8,321 bases of DNA from JAENVT01 sp031412355. GTDB taxonomy: Bacteria > Actinomycetota > Acidimicrobiia > Acidimicrobiales > Ilumatobacteraceae. Position 1 is the first letter of the stretch. Each line of letters opens with the position of its first letter. Below are positions 1-6,184 of the stretch, piece by piece. A program made the translations under genes and the position numbers. Location of the stretch: NCBI GenBank assembly GCA_031412355.1, contig JANOCR010000005.1, positions 1 through 8,321 on the forward strand, given 5' to 3'. The notes beneath the pieces are model-generated. The model had not been told where the DNA came from. It saw nothing but the letters and a program-made list of their open reading frames with translations, and searched no databases.

Positions 1-1962
1 CTCGCACAGGTCGCGGATGTGTGCCTCGAAAACACCGTGAGTCGATGGATACGTCACCATCGCTGCGGCAAGCGCATCGCCCGCTGCACTGGCCTTGGTC
101 TCGAGATCGGCGAGGTCGATGTTGCCGCGATCGTCGCAGCGCACGACCACGACGTGCAGGCCGGCCATCACCGCGCTCGCCGCGTTGGTGCCGTGTGCGC
201 TGTTGGGGATCAAGCAGACGTTCCTCGCCGTTTCACCACGACTGCGGTGATACGCCCGAATCGCCAGCAGGCCGGCGAACTCACCTTGGCTCCCGGCGTT
301 CGGTTGCAGACTGACCGCGTCGTAGCCGGTGATCGCCACCAGCATGGCCTCCAGCTGACTGATCATCGTGCGAATGCCAACGGTCGAGTCCTCTGGGCTG
401 AACGGATGCATGTCTGCAAGCCCCGGCCATGTCAGCGGTTGCATCTCGACAGTGGCGTTGAGCTTCATGGTGCACGACCCCAATGGGATCATCGTGCGGT
501 CGAGGGCGAGGTCCTTGTCGCTCAGGCGGCGAAGGTACCGCAGCATCTCGTGCTCGCTGTGATACCGGGAGAACACTGTCTGGGTCAAGAACTCGTCATC
601 GCGGCGTCGCGGCAGACCATCGACTGCCGTGTCGTCGACTTCGGCGGACACCCCGAATGCACTCAGCACAGTCGCAACGGTCGCGGGCATCGAGGTCTCG
701 TCGAAGCTGAAGCCGATGGTCGCGTCGTCCACGAATCGCAGATCGACACCGGCGGCCGCTGCGCGCTGCAGTACGTCGCCGGCATCGCAGCGAACCTGCA
801 GGGTGTCGAACCACGTTTCGTTGACCAGCTCAAGGCCCGCTGAACGCAACGCGTCGGCGGCCATCGACGTCAGCCGATGAATCCGCTCGGCGATCTTGCG
901 AAGGCCGTCAGGACCGTGCCACGCCGCGTACAGACCGGCGATGTTGGCGAGCAGCACCTGCGCGGTGCAGATGTTCGACGTCGCCTTCTCGCGGCGGATG
1001 TGCTGTTCGCGCGTTTGCAGAGCGAGCCTCATTGCAGGACGCCCCTCGGTGTCGGTGCTGACGCCCACCAGCCGACCGGGCAGAGCGCGCGCCGCTGATT
1101 CGGATGCGGCAATGAACGCGGCATGCGGCCCGCCGAATCCCATCGACACCCCGAAACGTTGGGCAGAGCCGACGGCGATGTCGGCGCCGAGCTGGGCCGG
1201 CGGAATTGTCAGCATGCATGCCATGAGATCGGTGGCCACGACAGCCATGCCACCAACTTCGTGCACCGAGGCGATCGCCGCGGTCCAGTCCGTCACTGCG
1301 CCACTGGATGTCGGCAGGCTGAACAGCGCTCCGAAGCAACCATCGGATATATCGGCGACATCGCCGACGACCAGTTCGATGCCGACCGGTTCGGCCCGCG
1401 TAGCCAATACTGCAACGGTCTGGGGGTGAGTGTCGTGGTGCACCACGAATCGGTTGCTGTCGGACTTCGACAAGCGCCGCGACATGGTCATCGCCTCGGC
1501 CGCCGCGGTGGCCGCGTCGAGCAGGGAGGCGTTGGCCAGATCGAAGCCGGGGAGCTCGGCGACCATCGTCTGGAAGTTCAGCAGGGCCTCGAGCCGCCCT
1601 TGACTGATCTCCGGCTGGTACGGCGTGTACGCGGTGTACCACGCCGGGCTCTCGAGCACGTTGCGCACGATCACCGGGGGAGTGATGGTGCCGTAGTAGC
1701 CCATGCCGATCAGGCTCGTGCGCGACCTGTTGTGGTCAGCCAGATCGCGCAGCTCGGCGAGCACCGATTCGGGTGAGCGCGGCGCGCCAAGTGCCAAGGT
1801 CCCGGACATGCGAATCGTCTCGGGAACGGTGTGACCCAGCAGCGACTCGATCGATTCTTCACCGATCACCGCCAACATGTGACGGCGCTCATCGTCGGTG
1901 GACGAGGTGTGTCGACGGGTGAAGTCGCCGGCGTCGATCAGTTCATCGAGGTCTGGTCTCAT
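1..1962 (-). CDS. gcvP: Glycine dehydrogenase (decarboxylating), P protein of the glycine cleavage system; 3' end cut by window edge
   Basis: P protein decarboxylates glycine with pyridoxal phosphate and passes the aminomethyl group to the lipoyl arm of H protein. I read 654 codons from ATG at 1962 to the left edge with no stop; a single-chain GcvP is about 950 residues, so roughly the last third is missing. Recognisable family blocks in order are SLIGMGYYGT near residue 84, PPVIVRNVLESP, WYTAYTPYQPEISQGRLEAL, NASLLDAATAAAEAM, GFGGPHAAF, the REQHIRREKATSNICTAQ block, then the start of the second half: LGSCTMKLNA, QPNAGSQGEFAGL, NSAHGTNAASA and TYPSTHG. The usual PLP lysine (in an HLNLHK-type motif) lies just beyond the window edge, so it cannot be checked. 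The start is fixed by AGGAG five bases upstream. The gene is preceded by a tandem glycine riboswitch, which independently supports the call. Whether gcvH or gcvT follow cannot be seen. Confidence 0.97.
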   Translation of the reverse strand, partial: MRPDLDELIDAGDFTRRHTSSTDDERRHMLAVIGEESIESLLGHTVPETIRMSGTLALGAPRSPESVLAELRDLADHNRSRTSLIGMGYYGTITPPVIVRNVLESPAWYTAYTPYQPEISQGRLEALLNFQTMVAELPGFDLANASLLDAATAAAEAMTMSRRLSKSDSNRFVVHHDTHPQTVAVLATRAEPVGIELVVGDVADISDGCFGALFSLPTSSGAVTDWTAAIASVHEVGGMAVVATDLMACMLTIPPAQLGADIAVGSAQRFGVSMGFGGPHAAFIAASESAARALPGRLVGVSTDTEGRPAMRLALQTREQHIRREKATSNICTAQVLLANIAGLYAAWHGPDGLRKIAERIHRLTSMAADALRSAGLELVNETWFDTLQVRCDAGDVLQRAAAAGVDLRFVDDATIGFSFDETSMPATVATVLSAFGVSAEVDDTAVDGLPRRRDDEFLTQTVFSRYHSEHEMLRYLRRLSDKDLALDRTMIPLGSCTMKLNATVEMQPLTWPGLADMHPFSPEDSTVGIRTMISQLEAMLVAITGYDAVSLQPNAGSQGEFAGLLAIRAYHRSRGETARNVCLIPNSAHGTNAASAVMAGLHVVVVRCDDRGNIDLADLETKASAAGDALAAAMVTYPSTHGVFEAHIRDLCE

Positions 1963-1967
1963 GACTA

Positions 1968-1972
1968 CTCCT
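1968..1972 (-). promoter_or_regulatory. Ribosome binding site of gcvP
   Basis: AGGAG on the minus strand, five bases before the ATG at 1962. It decides the start and it overlaps the 3' arm of the possible regulatory helix described for the riboswitch. Confidence 0.75.
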
Positions 1973-2000
1973 GGGGATCGCGGAATCAGGGTGTCCCCAG
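1971..2000 (-). promoter_or_regulatory. Possible expression-platform hairpin covering part of the gcvP Shine-Dalgarno
   Basis: On the minus strand CTGGGGA (2000-1994) is perfectly complementary to TCCCCAG (1977-1971), with a 16-nt loop. The 3' arm shares its last two bases with AGGAG. The 5' arm begins exactly where the closing stem of the second glycine aptamer ends, so ligand-dependent competition between the two is plausible. That it controls translation is inference; I see no run of U after it, so a translational rather than a terminator mechanism is more likely. Confidence 0.45.
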
Positions 2001-2190
2001 CTGTCATTGGTACCTGAGAGCTTCTCCGTCCGAAGTTGCTCGGGCGGATTTCCCCTTCGGCGAGCGGACGTGAAGCCCGCTGCTTTCCAGCGTTGCCTTC
2101 CCGATCGGTCCGTTTGCCTGAGAGATTCCGGGGAGGTTGCTCCTTCGGCGCCGCAACGCTGGCTGCGTTGAAGGCTCTCCCGACCGGGGA
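1996..2190 (-). promoter_or_regulatory. Tandem glycine riboswitch upstream of gcvP
   Basis: Two glycine aptamers follow each other in the leader of gcvP. Aptamer 1 (about 2187-2106) shows every hallmark: GGGAGAG after a closing stem CGGTC/GACCG, a hairpin AACGC/GCGTT, the conserved core GCCGAAGGAGCAA, then CTCTCAGGCAAACGGACCG. Aptamer 2 (about 2093-1996) has a shortened GGAAAGC entry, a hairpin AGCGG/CCGCT, core GCCGAAGGGGAAA, an arm TCCG-C-CCGA pairing with TCGG-A-CGGA, and CTCTCAGGTACCAATGACAG. The class binds glycine, often cooperatively, and typically turns on glycine-cleavage genes when glycine is abundant. The second aptamer's deviating core (GGGGAAA for GGRGCAA) and short closing stem are worth noting. 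The family call is secure; the mode of control is inference. Confidence 0.95.
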
Positions 2191-2204
2191 TGTCGACGAA
2201 GCGA

Positions 2205-2210
2205 ACTGTA
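2205..2210 (-). promoter_or_regulatory. Candidate -10 element for the gcvP leader
   Basis: TACAGT on the minus strand fits the actinobacterial TANNNT -10 pattern and would start transcription near 2198, about ten bases before aptamer 1. No recognisable -35 is present; the position where one would lie falls inside the hairpin at 2214-2243. Position is the main argument, so this is weak. Confidence 0.33.
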
Positions 2211-2213
2211 GCG

Positions 2214-2243
2214 GTTCGGCGCACTAACCAGTGGGAGCCGAAC
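2214..2243 (-). terminator. Strong hairpin after the S1P-lyase-like gene, probable terminator
   Basis: GTTCGGC (2214-2220) pairs with GCCGAAC (2237-2243), and inside it CACT (2222-2225) pairs with AGTG (2230-2233) around an AACC loop, giving 11 pairs with a small asymmetric bulge. It starts ten bases beyond the stop codon at 2253. There is no U-tract on the minus strand, as is common for actinobacterial terminators. It separates the lyase gene from the riboswitch-controlled gcvP unit. Confidence 0.5.
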
Positions 2244-2252
2244 AGGCGCGAA

Positions 2253-3500
2253 CTACTCGACGGTGCCGTACGTGCCTTGGAGTCCGCTGCGTGGGGCATC
2301 GAGCACTTCATCGACGCTCGCCCGCAGATCGGCGACAAACGCGTCGATCCGGCCGTCGTGCACGACGCTGACGGTGCAGTGCAGTGACGGGGGAGGGGCT
2401 TGCCGATCGACGAACCACTCGCGACGGCGCAGAGCATCGGCAACCGCAAAGATGTCGAGCGCGGCATCGTCGGTCGCGCCAAACGCCACCAGGGTCGCGT
2501 CCGGCCGGGCGCGAACGGTCAACTCCGGTATTCCCGCGATGCCCGCGCTCAGATCCAGACAGGCCCGCCGCGCCACCTTCGTGACTCTGAGATATCCCTC
2601 CTCGCCCAGGTAGTGCATCACAGCCCATGCTGCAGCGATCGAGCCACCGCCCTTGGTGCCCAGCACACCGGACGAGCCGTAGACCCCGCCCAGCCAGTTG
2701 TCGGTGACGAAGGTCTGATAGCCACGCAGGTGCTTGTTGCGGTACACGATCACCGAGGCGCCTTTCGCGGTGTAGCCGTACTTGTGCAGATCGACCGAGA
2801 TGCTGGTGACACCGGGAACGGCGAAGTTCCACGCAGGAATCGGTTCGCCCAGACGCGCCAGATAGGTCAGCGTTACGCCACCCATGCATGCGTCGACATG
2901 ACAACTGATGTTGCGCTCGCCGGCCAGCGCCGCAATCTCGGTGATGGGGTCGATCACCCCCTGCGGATACTGCGGGGCCGACCCGACGATCAACACGGTG
3001 TTGGCGTCGATGGCGTCCTGCATGGCGTCCACGTCGGCGCGCCAATCGGATCTCACGGCGGTGCGGCGACTCTCGACGCCGAAGTAGTGACAGCCCTTCT
3101 CGAACGCTGCGTGTGCGCTGGTCGGCAACACGATGTTGGGCTGGTTGATGCCGAACTCCTTGCGACCGCGTTCGCGGGCCGCCTTGACTGCCATGAGGAT
3201 GCTCTCCGTCCCACCGCTGGTCATGAACCCGGCCCCCTCGTCGCCCGCGTGCAGCCAGTCGCCGACGATGCCGACCACTTCTGCCTGGATGGTTCGCAGG
3301 CTGGGAAAGGCGTCGGTGTTGAGTGCATTCTCCGAGGCGTAGCGCCGGTAGGCCTCTTCTGAGACGGCGAGCACATCGGCGCCGCCGTAGTAGACGAGGG
3401 TGAACACCCGGCCATCGCGCCAACGCACATCGTGCTGCTTCAGCTCGTCGAGGTGTGCAAGCACTGCGTCGGACGACATCCCCGCGTTCGGTAGGCCCAT
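2253..3500 (-). CDS. PLP-dependent lyase/decarboxylase resembling sphingosine-1-phosphate lyase
   Basis: A 415-residue fold-type I PLP enzyme. The sequence follows the sphingosine-1-phosphate lyase family throughout: AFPSLRTIQAEVV near residue 64, MTSGGTESILMA (93-104), the SAHAAFEK block with the ring-stacking His130, VGSAPQYPQGVIDP, HVDACMGG with the PLP-binding Asp203, VTSISVDLHKYGY with the Schiff-base Lys240, GGVYGSSG, and a C-terminal YGTVE resembling the eukaryotic end. These lyases split a phosphorylated sphingoid base into phosphoethanolamine and an aldehyde; related family members are amino-acid decarboxylases, so the substrate is not proved. The eukaryotic N-terminal membrane anchor is absent, so it should be cytosolic. 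I chose ATG at 3500: it lies 19 nt after the upstream gene's stop and gives a normal N-terminus. The frame remains open upstream to 3611, but there it overlaps the neighbour. No clear Shine-Dalgarno is visible; ATG at 3479 (behind GGGG) is an alternative. It is probably co-transcribed with the upstream hydrolase. Confidence 0.85.
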   Translation of the reverse strand: MGLPNAGMSSDAVLAHLDELKQHDVRWRDGRVFTLVYYGGADVLAVSEEAYRRYASENALNTDAFPSLRTIQAEVVGIVGDWLHAGDEGAGFMTSGGTESILMAVKAARERGRKEFGINQPNIVLPTSAHAAFEKGCHYFGVESRRTAVRSDWRADVDAMQDAIDANTVLIVGSAPQYPQGVIDPITEIAALAGERNISCHVDACMGGVTLTYLARLGEPIPAWNFAVPGVTSISVDLHKYGYTAKGASVIVYRNKHLRGYQTFVTDNWLGGVYGSSGVLGTKGGGSIAAAWAVMHYLGEEGYLRVTKVARRACLDLSAGIAGIPELTVRARPDATLVAFGATDDAALDIFAVADALRRREWFVDRQAPPPSLHCTVSVVHDGRIDAFVADLRASVDEVLDAPRSGLQGTYGTVE

Positions 3501-3519
3501 GCGGCGAACGTAGTCGCTG

Positions 3520-4806
3520 TCACCCCGATCCGCTTGCCGCAATGGCCAGGTCGATAACGCCCTGCAGAGCGTCGGTGTTGCTGGGGAACTTTCCGCTGAC
3601 CAATACCGCAACCGTCAACCCGTCGGGCCGGTTGACGACCATCGCGTGGGTCGACTCGATTGTTCCGGTGTGGCCCCACGAGCCGTCACCGAACAAGATC
3701 AGTCCCATTCCATAGCTCCAACCGTTCACCGGTGGCGGCACCTCGACGGGAACAGGCACGGGAACGCGCATCGCTTCGACGGTTGCGCGGTCAAGAATAT
3801 GTGGCCCGTCGGACTGCCAGCGCATCGCTGCGGCGAGCCTGGCGACGTCGAGAGGAGTGGCCACCCACCCGCCCGCAGGCCCGAGGGTCTCCATGTAGTT
3901 GCGCCCTGGGCTGCTGGCGTGCAGGGCGTCGCCCGGAGCTGCATCGAAGGTGGGTGCGAGATGAGCCTCGATACCGATCGGGTCCAGGACCCGTTCGCGA
4001 ATGGCGGGCTCGAACTGTTGACCGGTGACCTTCTCCAACAGGAGGCCGAGCACGCAGAAGTTGGTGTTGCTGTACTGAAAGGCCGTGCCTGGGTCGAACT
4101 CAAGCACCTGCCCGAGCGCACTCTGGGCCGCCTGCTGCCAGGTGTCGACACCGTGACCGAAGAAGATGTTCCGCGACACCCCGAAACCCGACGTGTGCGA
4201 CAGGAGTTGACGCACGGTGACCGTTGCCAGGCGAGGATCGTAGAACGGTTGGTCGACGCCGAGTTGGTCTGCGAAGGGCCGGTCGAGCTCGATCGATCCC
4301 TCGTTGACCAACTGCATGATCGCCACTGCGGTGAACATCTTCGAGATACTGGCAATGCGAAATCGCGTGTCGACCGTGGCGGCGCGCAACTCGAACGGAT
4401 TCTCCATGCCGAACGCCGCGGTGTGCAGCACGTCGCCGTTGCGCAGCACCGCGACGCCGGTTGAGATGTCGCCGAGATCGACGGTGGCCGCAGCGATCAC
4501 CGCGTCGAACGCAGCAGCATCGAAGGCTGCATTGTGCTGTGGCACCGTGGTCGTGGTCGATGTCGATGTCGTCGACGTGGTGGTCGATGTGGTGGTCGAT
4601 GTCGTCGACGTGGTGGTCGTCGTGGTCGGAACAGTCGTTGGCACCGTCGTCGAGGCAGGCTCGACGACGATCGAACTGGTGTTGGGAATCGACGTTTCGC
4701 CCGGCGTGGCCGCTGTCGGGTCGGACGAGGTCGACGCCGCCGCGAAGGCCACGACCGCCACACCCGCAGCACCGATCACCCAAGCACGCCTCGCCATGGC
4801 GTCCAT
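3520..4806 (-). CDS. Secreted serine hydrolase of the beta-lactamase / penicillin-binding-protein-like family
   Basis: A 428-residue protein. It opens with a short basic segment (RR) and a hydrophobic stretch at residues 8-24 ending AAAS, a probable signal peptide or anchor without a lipobox cysteine. Residues 53-88 are almost pure Thr/Ser/Pro, a linker. The catalytic domain from about 95 on carries the class C beta-lactamase / DD-peptidase triad: SISK at 153-156 (Ser153 nucleophile, Lys156), YSN at 245-247 and HTG at 379-381. The LLSHTSGFG block at 201-209 and a PAGGWVATPLDVARLA block are typical of the AmpC/EstB/D-aminopeptidase group. It should act outside the membrane on a peptide, ester or beta-lactam; the true substrate cannot be read, and resistance is not implied. 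ATG at 4806 is used; ATG at 4797 is possible. The lyase gene follows after 19 nt. Confidence 0.9.
   Translation of the reverse strand: MDAMARRAWVIGAAGVAVVAFAAASTSSDPTAATPGETSIPNTSSIVVEPASTTVPTTVPTTTTTTSTTSTTTSTTTSTTSTSTTTTVPQHNAAFDAAAFDAVIAAATVDLGDISTGVAVLRNGDVLHTAAFGMENPFELRAATVDTRFRIASISKMFTAVAIMQLVNEGSIELDRPFADQLGVDQPFYDPRLATVTVRQLLSHTSGFGVSRNIFFGHGVDTWQQAAQSALGQVLEFDPGTAFQYSNTNFCVLGLLLEKVTGQQFEPAIRERVLDPIGIEAHLAPTFDAAPGDALHASSPGRNYMETLGPAGGWVATPLDVARLAAAMRWQSDGPHILDRATVEAMRVPVPVPVEVPPPVNGWSYGMGLILFGDGSWGHTGTIESTHAMVVNRPDGLTVAVLVSGKFPSNTDALQGVIDLAIAASGSG
4562..4619 (-). repeat. Tandem 25-bp repeat (33-bp period) encoding the Thr-rich linker
   Basis: A 25-bp string is identical at 4562-4586 and 4595-4619, offset 33 bp, which is exactly 11 codons, so gain or loss of a unit keeps the frame. 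It sits in a wider GT-rich tract (about 4546-4635) encoding almost only Thr and Ser on the minus strand. This is a candidate site for length variation of the linker. Confidence 0.7.
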
Positions 4807-4918
4807 TCTCGCCGCTCAATGCCTGCGATTAACGGCATCTCGGCCGCAACTCGGCCTTGGGCATGTTCGTCGGTGCCGTAGGCCGCCGCCGCCAGCGCGG
4901 CCGATAAGGTCGGCACCC
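4807..4918. promoter_or_regulatory. Divergent intergenic region between the hydrolase and FKBP genes
   Basis: 112 bp that must hold promoters for both directions. On the plus strand GCCGA (4900-4904) and TCGGC (4910-4914) form a short hairpin whose loop carries TAAGG. TAAGGT at 4905-4910 can be read either as a -10 (TANNNT) giving a nearly leaderless FKBP mRNA, or its AAGG as a Shine-Dalgarno nine bases before the ATG. On the minus strand I see no convincing promoter. Confidence 0.35.
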
Positions 4919-5290
4919 ATGGCCGAGCGACCAACCATCTCCATTCCTGACAGCGACCCACCTGCCGACCTCGTCATCGAGGACGAGACCGTCGGCGACG
5001 GCGACGAGGCAGTGATCGGCAAGCGCGTGTACGTGCACTACGCCGGCGTTGCCTGGAGCAACGGCACCGAGTTCGATGCCAGCTGGAACCGTGGCGACGT
5101 CTTCGACTTCCGCCTCGGCGCACGCGAGGTGATCGAAGGCTGGGACAAAGGCGTCGCAGGCATGCGGGTCGGCGGCCGTCGCAGGCTGACCATCCCACCG
5201 CACCTCGGCTACGGCAGTAGGGGCGCGGGCGGTGTGATCAAAGGTGGCGAAACCCTTGTGTTCGTCGTCGATCTCGTCAACGTCCGCTGA
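4919..5290 (+). CDS. FKBP-type peptidyl-prolyl cis-trans isomerase
   Basis: A 123-residue single-domain protein that speeds cis-trans isomerisation of X-Pro bonds. It aligns along the whole FKBP12 core: VHYAG (Tyr41), EFDASW (Phe52-Asp53, the conserved FD pair), DFRLGAREVIEGWDKGV (Val71-Ile72 and Trp75 at the base of the active site), GMRVGGRRRLTIPPHLGYG (Tyr98) and TLVFVVDLV (Phe115). No signal peptide or trigger-factor domains, so it is probably cytosolic; the N-terminal 20 residues are acidic and Pro-rich. ATG at 4919 is chosen because the domain begins soon after and because the upstream open frame has no family similarity and overlaps the divergent hydrolase gene. It stands alone, divergent from the hydrolase and convergent with the crotonase gene. 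Confidence 0.95.
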   Translation: MAERPTISIPDSDPPADLVIEDETVGDGDEAVIGKRVYVHYAGVAWSNGTEFDASWNRGDVFDFRLGAREVIEGWDKGVAGMRVGGRRRLTIPPHLGYGSRGAGGVIKGGETLVFVVDLVNVR

Positions 5291-5308
5291 TACCGCGCCG
5301 TCGAGACA

Positions 5309-5355
5309 GCGTCTGATGACTGCGGCCCCGTATGGGGGCGCCAGTCATCAAACGC
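5309..5355. repeat. 47-bp palindromic repeat, copy A
   Basis: Twenty-one paired positions on each side of a five-base loop (GTATG on the plus strand). The outer arms read GCGTCTGATGACTG and CAGTCATCAAACGC, with one mismatch at position 5; positions 15-16 are a two-base internal mismatch (CG opposite GC read inward); positions 17-21 close with GCCCC/GGGGC. It shares length and layout with the element at 7915-7961. It fills most of the gap between two convergent genes. Confidence 0.8.
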
Positions 5356-5365
5356 CGCCGGTTTT
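5309..5365 (+). terminator. Probable bidirectional terminator between FKBP and crotonase genes
   Basis: The 47-bp palindrome begins 18 bases after the FKBP stop and is followed, five bases on, by GG and a run of five T (5362-5366 region), an intrinsic terminator layout for the plus strand. Read from the other side it begins about 31 bases after the crotonase stop but has no U-tract. An additional GCCGC/GCGGC hairpin surrounds the T-run. Confidence 0.55.
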
Positions 5366-5386
5366 TGCGGCCGCGTGGTGGGCTGG

Positions 5387-6154
5387 TCACGCACCGTGGC
5401 GACCTTCTCCTGCAGCGAACCGGGCCGCGCCTGCTTGGGTTTCGCCCGAGCGGATCGTCGTCAGGCCCAATTCGGTTTCGTGGGCCAGAGCTTCGTCGAA
5501 GGTGAGGCCCCACTGGTCGAAGCTGCTGCGACGATCCGTGCGCAGGCAGCGCTGGGGGAGCGCGGCGATCTCGGTAGCGAGCGCGATCGCAGCATCGAGC
5601 GCAGCGCCATGTGCCACGAGTCGATTGGCCAGGCCCATGCGCACTGCTTCCTCGCCCGACACCCCTCGGCCGGTCAGGATCATGTCGAGCGCGTGGCTGT
5701 GCCCGATCAGGCGGGGGAGCCGGATGGTCCCACCGTCGACCAGCGGCACGCCCCACCGTCGGCAGTAGACGCCGAACACCGCGTCGGTCGCTGCAACCCG
5801 CAGATCACACCACAGCGCAAGTTCCAGACCACCGGCAACCGCGTAGCCCTCGACCGCCGCGATCACCGGCTTGTCGAGCAGCACGCGAGTGGGCCCGAGG
5901 GGGCCATCGAGAGACATGTCGATCTCGACACGGTTGCCATTGCCGGACCCGATCTGCTTCAGATCGGCGCCGGCACAGAACGTGCCCTCCATCCCATGCA
6001 ACACCGCCACGTGCAAGGCGGGGTCGGCATCGAATGCCCTGAACTCCTCGGCCAATGACCGGGCGGTCGGCCCGTCGATCGCATTGCGGGCGGCTGGGCG
6101 GTTGATTCCGATGGTGATGACATGTTCGGCGGGCTGATCTACGACGATGCTCAT
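5387..6154 (-). CDS. Crotonase-superfamily protein (enoyl-CoA hydratase/isomerase-like)
   Basis: A 255-residue protein with the crotonase fold, expected to act on an acyl-CoA thioester in the cytosol. The oxyanion-hole elements are intact: FCAGADLK at 59-66 (backbone of Ala63) and VEGYAVAGGLELALWCDLRVA from 101 (Gly108-Gly109). The block FGVYCRRWGVPLVDGGTIRLPRL (127-149) and HALDMILTG (154-162) place it in a common actinobacterial EchA-like group. Against rat mitochondrial hydratase, the position of the first catalytic Glu (Glu144) is Cys131 and that of the second (Glu164) is Asp157, so ordinary hydratase activity is doubtful; Asp140 or Asp157 may serve another reaction. ATG at 6154 gives the normal N-terminus MSIVV; only a weak GGG precedes it. 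It lies 30 bp behind the PAP2 gene in the same direction and may share its transcript. Confidence 0.88.
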   Translation of the reverse strand: MSIVVDQPAEHVITIGINRPAARNAIDGPTARSLAEEFRAFDADPALHVAVLHGMEGTFCAGADLKQIGSGNGNRVEIDMSLDGPLGPTRVLLDKPVIAAVEGYAVAGGLELALWCDLRVAATDAVFGVYCRRWGVPLVDGGTIRLPRLIGHSHALDMILTGRGVSGEEAVRMGLANRLVAHGAALDAAIALATEIAALPQRCLRTDRRSSFDQWGLTFDEALAHETELGLTTIRSGETQAGAARFAAGEGRHGA

Positions 6155-6184
6155 CGGCCCATTGTGACCGACCGACAGTCGATC

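Noticed and set aside
241..262. GACTGCGG string resembling the 47-bp repeat
   Set aside because: The match is only eight bases, lies inside gcvP coding sequence and lacks the palindromic arms.
19..843. Long plus-strand open frame of 274 codons
   Set aside because: It lies antisense to the clearly recognisable GcvP reading frame and has no family-like motifs; long shadow frames are expected in high-GC DNA.
2400..3362. Plus-strand open frame of 320 codons
   Set aside because: Antisense to the S1P-lyase-like gene, composition typical of a mirrored high-GC frame, no recognisable domain.
3501..3611. Extended start for the S1P-lyase-like gene at 3611
   Set aside because: The extra 37 residues overlap the 3' end of the upstream hydrolase gene and show no family similarity.
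3646..4464. Plus-strand open frame of 272 codons
   Set aside because: Antisense to the beta-lactamase-fold gene, whose SISK, YSN and HTG motifs show the true frame.
4546..4635. Repetitive GT-rich tract as a possible CRISPR or regulatory repeat
   Set aside because: The period is 33 bp, in frame, without spacers, and it codes for the Thr/Ser linker.
4304..4918. Long N-terminal extension of the FKBP frame
   Set aside because: The extension overlaps the divergent hydrolase gene and is a Val/Asp-rich mirror of its Thr-rich linker; FKBP similarity begins only after the ATG at 4919.
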